Translations under genes and position numbers: made by a program
DNA from: Acanthaster planci
Lineage: Eukaryota; Echinodermata; Asteroidea; Valvatida; Acanthasteridae
NCBI RefSeq assembly: GCF_001949145.1
Contig: NW_019091378.1
Coordinates: 1,834,493 to 1,873,682, forward strand
DNA: 39,190 nt
Reading direction: 5' to 3'
The notes under the pieces: generated by a model
The model's input: only the letters and a program-made list of their open reading frames with translations
The model's database searches: none
What the model was told of the DNA's origin: nothing
Shown here: piece by piece, positions 21,448-30,619 of the stretch
How positions within the stretch are numbered: position 1 is the first letter of the stretch
Layout of the letters: every line of letters begins with the position of its first letter

Positions 21448-23569
21448 TAACATCACCATTCTTATTCCGGGGTTCCTTAACATTAGCACCCTGTTCCACT
21501 TTTGCAAACTAACATTTTGACCTGAAGGAACCATTACTCAATCCCGATAGGCCTAGTTTAGGTAATTTTGACAATATTTAAGCAAGAAGACTTCAAATTT
21601 CTAACCTGAGTTGGGCAAAAGACAACCAGTCAGTTGAATCATGCCATTTTGTTTTTCGTCCAGTTACCTGACGGCTGACTCAAGCTTTTTGGATTCATCA
21701 TCAAAACAAATCTCCATCCGGTCAAGGAACCAGAGTAGATTTGATTATTTGTCGTTCACAGCTACCTTCGGGGCAGTTGTGTATGCTGCCATTTTACCAA
21801 ACAGTTCCCTCAAAAACCAAAAGCCCTGTTCTCTTTTCTTCCTGATATGAATGAGGACATCACCTTTATTCCCTTATAATAGGAACAGGGTGCTAAAGCT
21901 AATGAACCCCCTTATTCCTCCATGGTTACCCGTGTGGAGCTTGATAATCGACCTAATTTTCTCATTATCTATTTTTGAATGTTTTCACATCCCAGTAAGA
22001 GTTCCATGATATACGGACGTCACTAATTTTCCCTTGCAACCAGTAGTAGTTTATTGTGTCAAATTTGGGTTGTCAAAGTTCAGAATATTCCACACTGTTC
22101 TCGCTATGGCGCTGGTGCCACGTCCGCTTTTAGGCCCCCCCCCAAATACTTGGTCTCTGGTCAGACCATAATTCCAGAATTGATGCAGCGATGCAAGTTT
22201 TTTGTTTAGTTTTGTTTGACTGCTTTGGGGGGGGGATGAGGTTGGCTTTTTAAGACTGGCAACGGACACTGAAATGAGGGACAAAGAATCAAGGTTAGTA
22301 GTCAGGGTAATAGCATTAATAATTTATCCAGGTAATAATTTATCCAGGTGCTGAGGTCACACGGAAGTGAAACCACTGTTGACTTGTTGTTATGTACCCT
22401 TAGCAGTTTGTTTCAATGCCAAAGGTCATTCCAGTATCTCCTGCATGTCCAAGGGAGTTGTGTCTTCTAATAGTCAGGAAGTTTTGGGGACAAACAGAAC
22501 TGCAAGTCTCTACTCCATGTGGCTTGTAGCCTGGCAATTTTTTATGGATTTACTTCAAGGTTGTTTGATTTAAATCAGTTGATTAAATTCATTGATTTAA
22601 ATCATGATTTAAATTGCTACAAAATATGAAACAATCCTTTTAAAATATCATGTTAAAGACATCTTTAATTCTTTTGGGTATTTGAAAGGAAGAAATAGCT
22701 GAATTTAATATGCTGATGCCTTTAAAACATCAAATTTACACTCAGCCAGAATCAGGCCATTTTGTGTTGAAATTAATGTTTTCGACATTTGGCTGATACA
22801 TGGACACCATTCGCCAGTTTTCATGACTCTACATGTATGTATGGAGTAGCCATTCCATTTTCGTGCATCTACACGTAGATAAAGGGGTATTGCCTAATAT
22901 CATGAAAATTGGAACACCTAAGATGTGTACTTATTCAATAAATATATAGCAATATTGCCAAAGTTCATGAAAGTCATGAACTAAAGATGTGCACTTATTT
23001 ATAAAGTCTCTTGAAATGTTACATAAGGCATGTACCACACATGTGTTAGCAAGTACAAGAGTTTTATCCCAGCTGAAGAATCAAAAAGACTGATTCTATA
23101 ATCATCTCGTCTTATCATTGAAAGTTGCATAAACAGTTTAACATACCAAGACTTTGTGTGTATCTCAGGGTACAGTTATTAGCAAACGTAGTTGTTTGAT
23201 TAGAAATAAACAGTTCAATATATGAGAAACTTAGCCTCAGCAGTCAGCAGGGATGTTTCATGCCTTGAACTTCAGTACAATTGCCTTCTGGACAACAACC
23301 CCCACAAACATCAATTTAAAGTGGATCAAAAAAATTTGATGTGAATACAAAAATCTGATTTTTTTTTTAAATTAAAAAAACCCAACAAATCTGTATTAAC
23401 CCTGACTTTACATGTATGTTGTGGGTTTATAAATGCAGCCCAGTTGTTGCAGTTCAAGGTACGTGTACTGTATATCCTGTGCAGCAAAAACTCCTCTTTC
23501 TCAATTTTTAAACCAGAAAGACTGATAACCTGCATTTATTTTCTGACTTGAATTCCACATGGATTACAG
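21448..23569. other. Stretch between TBCK promoter flank and FLYWCH/MULE gene
   Basis: Contains two C/G homopolymer runs (22136-22143 and 22226-22234), a tandem 16-base duplication (TAATAATTTATCCAGG, about 22318-22349) and a cluster of TGATTTAAATCA palindromes (22567-22612). If the 5' UTR exon at 20952 is real, this is intron. No coding sequence recognised. Confidence 0.5.
22567..22612. repeat. Clustered TGATTTAAATCA palindromes
   Basis: Within 46 bases the palindrome (T)GATTTAAATCA appears fully twice and partly twice more (GTTGATTAAATTC, CATGATTTAAATTG). Such clusters occur at ends or junctions of some DNA transposons, but no partner end was found. Confidence 0.6.
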
Positions 23570-23612
23570 CTCAAAGACCTGTATGCCAGACAAGGACCAG
23601 TAGGACCTCAAA
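23570..23612 (+). other. Possible 5' UTR part of FLYWCH/MULE exon 1
   Basis: A T-rich stretch ends in GGATTACAG at 23569, a fair acceptor, 43 bases ahead of the ATG. If used, it would join the exon to the donor at 20952. Confidence 0.35.
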
Positions 23613-24014
23613 ATGCAAGCATCATCTGTTGATAGTTCCTTACTGGCTGCACTGCAGGACATCCAGAAATTCACTGGATCAGGAAAGGACTGTTCCTCTA
23701 AGCAGGCTGATGGGGGTGCATATAAGGGAGGACGGCGGTTCAAGATCACAGCCACCCAGAGGAAGAAACACAAGCTGATTGACATCCATACTGGCTACAC
23801 CTACACAGTCCGGAAAACCCACAAAAACTCCACACTGTGGCAGTGCAGCACACGCAACAAGAGCATCTACTGCAAAGCCACACTCATTCAGATGGGCAAC
23901 AAGTTCAGAATGGGAAATTGTAGTCACATCCATCCAGGCCAGATTGGGGCAGCTGAATTTGTCGGGAAGAAGAAGTCATCAAAGGAAAAGGCCCATCCCA
24001 AGAACACATTTGTG
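23613..24014 (+). CDS. FLYWCH/MULE gene exon 1: first FLYWCH finger
   Basis: The ATG at 23613 is preceded in frame by a TAG at 23601, so this is the first possible start of the frame. The 134 codons contain the finger core: F43, then KLIDIHTGYTYTV, LWQC (C78), YCKAT (C87) and SHIHP (H105, H107). A basic tail KKKSSKEK follows. The phase-0 donor is TTTGTG|GTTTGT at 24014; the frame would otherwise stop after five more codons at 24032. The donor is not ideal, and TTT|GTGGTT three bases earlier also keeps phase. Confidence 0.82.
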
Positions 24015-27000
24015 GTTTGTAAAGTTATTTGAACCCCTTTAGTCTTTACTCAAACAAAAAACCATTCCTTTGTCATTGTTCACCTTGTTACATGTACTTC
24101 TGACTGGTCTTGTGAATGGTCTTGTGAAAGGTCTTGTGATGGTCTTTGATAACTACAACATTGGTACACAATGGGACACGTATGTCACAAGATACAGTGC
24201 TTTAAAGAGTGTACCTGTAATGTCATATGACTTGTCACATGTTGACATCATCATAACATCAGGTCAATATTCATCCATAGCCCTCCTCTTTCAAGATACA
24301 GTACACTGCATCTGTCAATAGCCTGACATTAAAAGGTGCACTCTTCAAAGCACTATATCTCGTGAAGTACATGTCCGATTGGGTTCAAACATTGCAGATA
24401 TCTTAAAAGGGGAGGGTTTTAGATGAACATTGACCTGATGTGATGCTGACATTACCATGTGACATGTCACGTGACATCAAAGGTGTACACTTCAAAGCGT
24501 GATATCTGCGGAAGTGCATGTCCCATGGGTGTGAAATTTTGCATATATATACATGTAACAAGAAAGGGAAAGGTTATTGATGCAAATTGACCTGACGTGA
24601 TGATGATATCATCAGGTGACATGTCATGTGATATAGGTGTATAATCTTTCAAGCCCTATAGCTCCTACAGTACGTCTGATTTGGTTCAAGACTTGGATCT
24701 ACCTGTATAAGTACATGATGAAATCGTTACACCATAAGGTTTGGTTTGTGCAGTACATTAGTCGCTCAAATATCCAATTTACAAAAGAATGCAAAAACTA
24801 TTCTGTCGGCAACAGACAGATACAATGTAAGCTCTAGTTCTAAATCTCGACAGTACAGTATATTACTTTTAAGCAAAATTATCCTCAATAACAAAATGTC
24901 AATAAAATGGTTCATTCAGTTTCAAAATTTAAATAAAATGGTACAACCATGTGGACTCGTAATAAAATGACTTGAGTCCATGCCCGTTTCCCTCTTAGCA
25001 AAGTTGATAAGGTTGAAGTACAAAATTTCCCTGAAACAGATGTAGTTGAAATTGCTTGTAGTGGCAAACCGGTTTATAGTGCAAAATAATCTGAGCCTGA
25101 ACTGCTCTGAAGCACTGAGAATTCATGGCAACAGAGGGGGGGCGGTAGTATAGAGTACGTGAATGTTCTCACATACAGAGTTATTTGAGACGGCTGCATT
25201 GGTTTTCCCCAATATCTCAGCATCTTCAATCTGTTAGCATACATACATGTATACCAGCGTCTCTAAACTCATTCACCTTACACCTCCACATCCCCACACC
25301 CAAGCCTATTTCTTTCAAATTTACATTTAAACCTAATTAACACATAAAGGGAGTACATGTAGCGGTACAGGTAATTTCCTAGTGTTGGTATGTACAGGAC
25401 ACTGTACTTGTATACAGTTCATCAATGTGAAGAAAGAAGTGAATAAAAGCACTTACATAAAAACATTAAAAGACACCTGGTCTAACTTAAACATACACAT
25501 ATTCGTAAAGATATACATGTATGTATATATACGGGGTAAAACATGATTCCTGACTAAATAGATATAAAATATTATTTGGATTTCACTGTTACACTTGTTT
25601 TGTGCATGTGAAGTTGGAGTACAGAATCAGCTTGTGCAATGTGCTGATGCTTCATACATGTAGTACAACTTGTCAGCGTTGGTCTCTTGTGTAATTGAGT
25701 GTCTGTCCATTTTCTTTTCCAGCAGGATTCGCCCATTGAAATGGAAGAAATTTGTCTGACTGAAGATGCTGCAGCAATGCAAGAACAAAATACTATGGTA
25801 TGTTCACATACATTGTACATTGCTGAATAAATGGTTGCATTAACCCCTTCGCGCCGGGACGCGGCAAGAGCTGCCGTAAAAATTTAGATCCTCAGCCCGC
25901 TTTTCAGCTATTATTCTCGGCCCACGCTCGAGTGAACATGGTGAAAGAAGGCAGGCCCTGGCTCTTGTGTATATGGTGATTGGCCTTTGTGTGTAGCCGA
26001 GAAATGAAAAGACCGAATTTGCATCATAATCACCAGCTTCACAATAGTCCCCACTTTGAAAAGAGGCAACATGTGAGTAGAGCCGCATGCCACCGAACAA
26101 TGAGCCTTTTCACCATGTAAGTCAAAGCGTGCAGAGCACGCAGAGCCACAAACTGAGAATTTGCAGTTTGTCAGGTGGCCTTCGTGGCCAACTGAGGCTG
26201 GAATTCATGGAGTCGCTTTTCGGAAAGAAATTCCTGTCATCAAGGGGTTAAAAGCATGCAAAGGGATCATACAACTAGTTTAACCTTCAGCAGTTGTGTA
26301 AAATCCTCCAATGTGTCCTGATGGGTTTCTCAAGATGTTGGAGGCCTGAACTAGGGACCCCTGTAATAAATTCTGCTGTATGCAGAATAATGATTAAAAG
26401 TTTAAAATGAATCTGATCATGGACATTTTTTGTGTTCCATTCTGATGTCAAATATATGTACTTGCTTAGGCTTCTGTGTAGCTGCAGTTTTTCAATTTTT
26501 CTAGAGTGAAATTTCATTCTTACAAATTTTTTCTGGTACATGGATATTTGGATTTGGATTTGGAGTTACATGTAAGCTCCCCGCTCAGAATACATGTAAC
26601 AGCTTGAAAAGCCAACTGAAGAGGTTTTTGAGAAATTTACAACATCCAGGAAGCAGAGCTCAGCCATTCCCTGTGCTTCACATACATGTACGTGTACTAC
26701 TGGGTGCAGCTTGAACACATGTATTTCATTTGCTTCCTGCAAGGGGATGGACTTTTAAAGGATTTGGAAAATTCACAGGAAATTTGATTATGTTTGTTGT
26801 CAACATGGATATTAGCCTTGTGTACAAATGTACCTTCAGCGTTTGTTTCTTGTATAGACTAATTCAAGGAGATGTCATCACCCTGATCACTGTGTTGGTA
26901 CCACGCTCATGCACATCACATATGCGCTTGAACTTATGTTCATACATGTTGACATGTCACCACATAAAATTGGTCAATGAATCATAAAATGTGCAAAGTT

Positions 27001-30000
27001 AACATTGGATGAGCATGTACTGTTACAACGGAAGATGCCCTTAAAAATACAGAACTGACACAGGTTTGGTTATGAGGGGAAACAGTTGGCTATGTACATG
27101 TAGTTATGGAAACAGGTTGCTAGTGCATAAAGCACACATGTCCAGCGCAGGCACGCCAGGGTTGGATTCCTGAGTAAACTTGTTGATTTTTTCCTGGGTT
27201 CAAGGGTGTTTCTCTGAGATTTCTTTGCTCTGTGAACAACAACACTTTCAGAGATGCCAACTTTTAAAAATGAAAAAGTGTAATCCTATTGCACTTTCAG
27301 TTGCGGTTTCTCGACCATCCCTAATTTTTCAGCGCGACCCGAGAAATTTCATCGGCAAATTCGAAATAAAAAAAAAAATCCTGTTGTCTTTTCTTTCAAA
27401 ACAAACACCTGTCAACAACTTCTTTTCACGTCAAAACACTTGGATTTACCTGACTAGCATTGTGCAAGTGTGTTGTTGTTGATTACATTTTTTATTGTAA
27501 TTACCTTTGGGGCAATTTTTGGCAACTTTTGTCCTATTCAATCAGCACAAAAAATTGTCAAAAAACCCTTACCTACCGACCCAATTTAATTGGAAGCAGA
27601 GCTACATTTTCTTGGCCTAACTAATGTGCTTCACGGTGTCGTAAGATCCAGCGTGGGCAATAATGTCACACTTACATGCGTTGCAAAACAGGTGAGCTTC
27701 TCCACGACAAGACTTTGCAACAAAGGCCCATTTTTGTGGTGTATTCGTCCTTGAACTTGTGCTCTTTTGTTACCTTTAGGCAAAACAAGTTTAGTTGCTC
27801 ACCAAATATCCAAGAATCAAATCCTTGACAGTCCTCCACTCCGGTCAACCTTTAACACGATCATGATGTTCGACACACGTGTGTACGATATCGGCACATG
27901 TTCATGTGTGATGCATGGATACAGTCACATTGCATTTGAAGAGCAATTGTGCCTATTTGCCCCCGTTTATTTTAGCATTCATTGGGGCTAACGGACGATT
28001 TAAGGACACTGGTTTCTGCTGCTACTCATGCAGTCTGTATGCACCAATTGCGGGATGCCAACGACACATTTCTGATGTGCGCATTACGAGGCCGGCTCCG
28101 TGCTAGCTTACATAGAGTTTGTACATAACTGTAAGGTTTTGTGCCTTCAAGTTGGAAATCCTAAAAATCTTAGTCTGGATCATACAGTCATAAACAGACT
28201 AAACAAATCGTAAAAATTACGCCTAAATCGTACAAGTTGGCATCTCTGCATTTCCAATATCCGGCTGTGCTCTGTGGTCAGATCCCTTGTAAATACGTTT
28301 ACAGGGATGACTGGACAACTGTCTCCGGTAGCATTACCTGCATTACATCTACCACAGTACAGAGCTGCATTATTTTATAATTGAGCTTCAAGCTGCAAGT
28401 GGGATGGTTAGCCTCAGTGTAATTACGTGTATAAAGATGAATCCTGTTGTTACCTTTTGTTTCAGCAGGAGGTTCCTGAGATAACGGCAGGGCCGGTGTA
28501 CTTGGGGTCACAGGTCACTGTCGCCCAGACAGATACAGACGACATGGAAGAGGATGCCAACGTGGGCAGTGTTGCAAAAGAGCAGCATTTGGAAGATCTG
28601 GATAAAAATCACAACATCTCGAGCAACTCGCCAGAGAGGTCACAATCTGGGATTAATGCTGGAGCAAATCCCATGCCGTATGAAGTGTTCCTTCAGGAAA
28701 ATGCTGAACATGTAGAAGTGCCTCTGGAGGGTAATCTGGGGCCTGGTGTGGGGTGCGAGGTCAACCACACTGAAACTGAAGGGGAGGAATTTCAAGAAGA
28801 GAGATTGCCAGAGGCAGAATATACAGTCATAGATGGCTCCTCTCAGAGACGGCAGGCCAAATTGATTGATAATGCTGGGTATACATACACACTCAAGAAT
28901 AAGACTTGCTTCACCAGCTACTGGCGATGCAGCATTCGAAACAAAAATCTTCTGTGTCGGGCCTCAGTCATGCAGACCAAAGAGAATTTTAAGAGAGGGA
29001 AGTTCAATCACATCCATCCCAGTAAGCCCAACTGTGAAGTGGCTGCACGTTTAGTGGCACAGGTCAAGGCCAAAGTTTGCCAGAAACCCGATAACCCAAC
29101 GAGCAGCATTGTTGGTGAGGCCATGTTGGAGACAGTGGGTTACTACACGCCCAGCCCTGGTTTACCAAAGCCCAATAACCTGGCCCGCACTGCCAACCGA
29201 CTGCGACATAAGCTATCCCAGGGTGTTGATAATATACACACTGCCTCCATACCTGTTGCCTTTCTACAGAAAGTCGTCAACTGTAAGGAGAAATCCCATA
29301 TCCTCTTGGCCTCTCCAGAGCTGCTCCAGCTCCTGAGTCAGATGACACGGTGGTATATTGACATCAATCGCAAAGTTGTGAAGGCACCTCTCAAGGAGCT
29401 GATGTCAGTTCATTCCTTTATAACAGATGACACAGGGACTAGACCTATACCCTTGGCCTTCGTGCTGATGTCGAGCCAGAAAAAGAAAGACTACAAAGCA
29501 GTGTTCAGTTCTATCAAAGAACGTCTCCCTGGAAAATGTTCCATGGAAGAGTGTGTTGTACCCTATGAGCCAGCCCTGTGGAGAGCCATCAGTGACATCT
29601 TTCCAGGTGTTCGATGTTCAGGGAGTTCCGCCCACTGGTCCCAAGCCATCAGGAAAAAGATAAAGGAATTTGAGATTCAGAGGAGTGACAGCTATGTGCG
29701 TGAGCCCAGGAAGGTATTCCGGCTTCTCCAGAAGTTGGTTGCTCTGGCTTTCCTCCCAGCGGAGTTCATACCAAGGATGGTCAATGAACTCCACAACAAG
29801 GCTAACACCACAACATTGCATCAGCTCCTGAACTACCTAAAGGCCACATGGATCGAGGGGCCAACTTGCATGTGGTCTCCAACAGTTTGGAGTGTCTACT
29901 TAGAGCCTTGGCGGATTAATAATGAACTTGAGGTCTGGCAGCTGCAACTGAACAGCAGAATGAAGAAGGGCAAGTTGCCCCTAAGTATGCTGATCATGCA

Positions 30001-30205
30001 TCTGTTCAATGAGTCCAAGGTGGTCACTACTGGTAGCAATCTGAAGCCCACATCCAAGAGGAACCTGAAGCGACATCACAGCATGACCTACAAGAACTAC
30101 CAGTTGATCAAATTCTGGAAGGAGTTCCAGCGAGGGGACAGGACACTGAAGCAGCTGCTGAAGGCATGTGTCAGTTTGTATCAGGTGGAAAATAGCTTAG
30201 TCTGA
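23613..30205 (+). CDS. FLYWCH zinc-finger / MULE-transposase-like protein, three exons, likely domesticated
   Basis: Joined exons 23613-24014, 25723-25797 and 28466-30205 give 738 codons in phase 0 without an internal stop. FLYWCH finger 1 (residues 43-107) and finger 2 (about 289-343) share the spacing C-X8-C-X17-H-X-H. An acidic linker separates them. From about residue 380 the chain follows the MULE-type transposase core of animal FLYWCH/MULE proteins: NLARTANRLRHKL, WYID, PLAFVLMSSQKKKDY, FPGVRC, AHWSQAI, NNELEVW. Family catalytic motifs are damaged: WY-DGTF reads WYIDINRK, DFE reads PYE, and the CxFH site reads SSAH. The third acidic residue (E648) stays. Intact frame plus lost motifs suggests a domesticated, non-transposing DNA-binding protein. 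Exon order is inferred from splice sites; the gene could also be a young transposon copy with introns, but no terminal repeats were seen. Confidence 0.8.
24015..25722 (+). other. FLYWCH/MULE intron 1, holds tandem repeat
   Basis: Contains the roughly 150-bp repeat block at 24190-24700. The rest is AT-rich with TACATGT motifs and an AGGGGGGGG run near 25135. No exon was recognised in between. Confidence 0.6.
24190..24700 (+). repeat. Tandem repeat of about 150 bp with an inverted copy
   Basis: Three head-to-tail starts are visible by the motif AGGTGNACNCTTCAAAGC at about 24335, AGGTGTACACTTCAAAGC at 24481 and AGGTGTATAATCTTTCAAGC at 24635, that is periods of 146 and 154. Each unit also carries TGACCTGA(T/C)GTGATG and (A/G)TGACATGTCA(C/T)GTGA. 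A partial copy at about 24195-24290 is in the opposite orientation (GCTTTAAAGAGTGTACCTGTAATGTCA in inverse sense). It is diverged, so old. Confidence 0.75.
25723..25797 (+). CDS. FLYWCH/MULE gene exon 2 (acidic)
   Basis: 75 bases, 25 codons: QDSPIEMEEICLTEDAAAMQ and then EQNTM. Acidic, with no finger. The acceptor tract CTGTCCATTTTCTTTTCCAG is excellent and is directly followed by a second CAG (tandem NAGNAG), so the first glutamine may be left out. The donor is ATG|GTATGT. Phase 0 at both ends means the exon can also be skipped without a frame change. Confidence 0.72.
25840..26251. mobile_element. piggyBac-type MITE, 412 bp
   Basis: Bounded by TTAA on both sides (25840-25843 and 26248-26251), with inverted termini CCCCTT... 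and ...AAGGGG directly inside. TTAA target duplication with short C-rich termini is the mark of piggyBac-type elements. The interior is GC-richer than the intron (CGCGCCGGGACGCGG near the left end) and has no transposase. It begins 43 bases after exon 2. Confidence 0.82.
27113..27170 (+). repeat. Degenerate tRNA-like sequence
   Basis: AGGTTGCTAGTGCATAAAGC (A-box-like) and GGGTTGGATTCC (B-box-like, with a typical GATTCC end) stand at about tRNA spacing. Stems do not pair well. A tRNA-derived SINE relic is the likely reading. Confidence 0.4.
27249..28248 (-). mobile_element. hAT-like DNA transposon derivative, 1000 bp
   Basis: Termini are perfect 15-base inverted repeats: CAGAGATGCCAACTT at 27249 and its inverse ending at 28248. 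CAG-starting ends fit hAT-type elements. Inside, on the minus strand, is a relic of a BED/C2H2-type finger exon (27600-27760). The element is therefore an internally deleted copy of an autonomous transposon. An exact 8-base target duplication was not found (AACACTTT against CATTTCCA), so the superfamily is inferred. Confidence 0.72.
27600..27760 (-). pseudogene. Transposase BED-type zinc-finger relic
   Basis: Minus-strand reading: FKDEYTTK, then a +1 frame change in an A-run, then WAFVAKSCRGEAHLFCNACK and further CDIIAHAGSYDTVKHIS followed by a stop. It has the C-x2-C ... H layout of the finger in hAT/KIAA1586-like transposon proteins; the final histidine position reads methionine (AKKM). The frameshift and stops show it is dead. 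Confidence 0.65.
28466..30205 (+). CDS. FLYWCH/MULE gene exon 3: second finger and MULE-like core
   Basis: The 579-codon terminal exon. The acceptor is TTTTGTTTCAG at 28465, again followed at once by CAG (NAGNAG). An ATG at 28427 in the same frame lies inside the intron and is not a likely start. Within the exon, residues 1-125 are acidic and low in complexity. The FLYWCH finger has C155, C164, H182 and H184, and the core runs from about 230 to 575. Replaced family positions are D299-I-N-R for DGTF, P366-Y-E for DFE and S387/S388 for the cysteine site. E489 is kept in NNELEVW. The C-terminus (FWKEFQRGDRTLKQLLKAC) matches the family end, so the protein is complete. Confidence 0.9.
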   Translation, partial: QEVPEITAGPVYLGSQVTVAQTDTDDMEEDANVGSVAKEQHLEDLDKNHNISSNSPERSQSGINAGANPMPYEVFLQENAEHVEVPLEGNLGPGVGCEVNHTETEGEEFQEERLPEAEYTVIDGSSQRRQAKLIDNAGYTYTLKNKTCFTSYWRCSIRNKNLLCRASVMQTKENFKRGKFNHIHPSKPNCEVAARLVAQVKAKVCQKPDNPTSSIVGEAMLETVGYYTPSPGLPKPNNLARTANRLRHKLSQGVDNIHTASIPVAFLQKVVNCKEKSHILLASPELLQLLSQMTRWYIDINRKVVKAPLKELMSVHSFITDDTGTRPIPLAFVLMSSQKKKDYKAVFSSIKERLPGKCSMEECVVPYEPALWRAISDIFPGVRCSGSSAHWSQAIRKKIKEFEIQRSDSYVREPRKVFRLLQKLVALAFLPAEFIPRMVNELHNKANTTTLHQLLNYLKATWIEGPTCMWSPTVWSVYLEPWRINNELEVWQLQLNSRMKKGKLPLSMLIMHLFNESKVVTTGSNLKPTSKRNLKRHHSMTYKNYQLIKFWKEFQRGDRTLKQLLKACVSLYQVENSLV

Positions 30206-30451
30206 GTGTACTATATTTAACTTTAGACTCAGCTGGTTTTCTTCGTATGTTGCTGTTGTAACCAGACAGTGTCCCAGCTTGTGAAGAAGCACATGTACAT
30301 GTATGGTACGCGAAGCATCAGCCATGGCTCTTTTCTTTCATGTTTAACATTTTTACTAACTATAAAATGCTCAACAGTCCTAAAAGTTGACTATTTTCAA
30401 CAGTTACCACATTGTTTCAACACTTTATTGGTTATTGAAGTGGTCAATTTA

Positions 30452-30619
30452 AGTAGGTTTGTGGTAGCACCTTGTAAGTATGAGACTGCTGTCCTGACTG
30501 CAGTCCCCTGATGACAGGCATGCATACTTTTCAAGATGTTGAGTTCCTGTCAGTTCTTAAATTTAGAACCATACATAAACAAGAAAAAAGTTTTCACATG
30601 GTGCTACCACAAACCTACT
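30452..30619. mobile_element. Inverted-repeat element, 168 bp, 20-base perfect arms
   Basis: AGTAGGTTTGTGGTAGCACC at 30452-30471 is repeated in perfect inverse at 30600-30619. The interior of 128 bases is non-coding. No target duplication is evident (flanks ATTTA and ACTTA are only similar). It starts 247 bases after the stop codon, so it may lie in the 3' UTR of the FLYWCH/MULE gene and fold there. Confidence 0.75.

Larger units (their letters stand above)
25798..28465 (+). other. FLYWCH/MULE intron 2, holds two DNA elements
   Basis: Contains the piggyBac-type MITE (25840-26251), a tRNA-like stretch (27113-27170) and the 1.0-kb hAT-like derivative (27249-28248). These make up over half of the intron. 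Between 26252 and 27112 no gene or element was recognised. Confidence 0.7.

Noticed and set aside
28427-28465. In-frame ATG at 28427 as a start for the FLYWCH/MULE exon
   Set aside because: The 13 codons before 28466 are intron-like, with a pyrimidine-rich tract and CAG acceptor. The finger-bearing exons upstream join in phase, so the ATG is chance.
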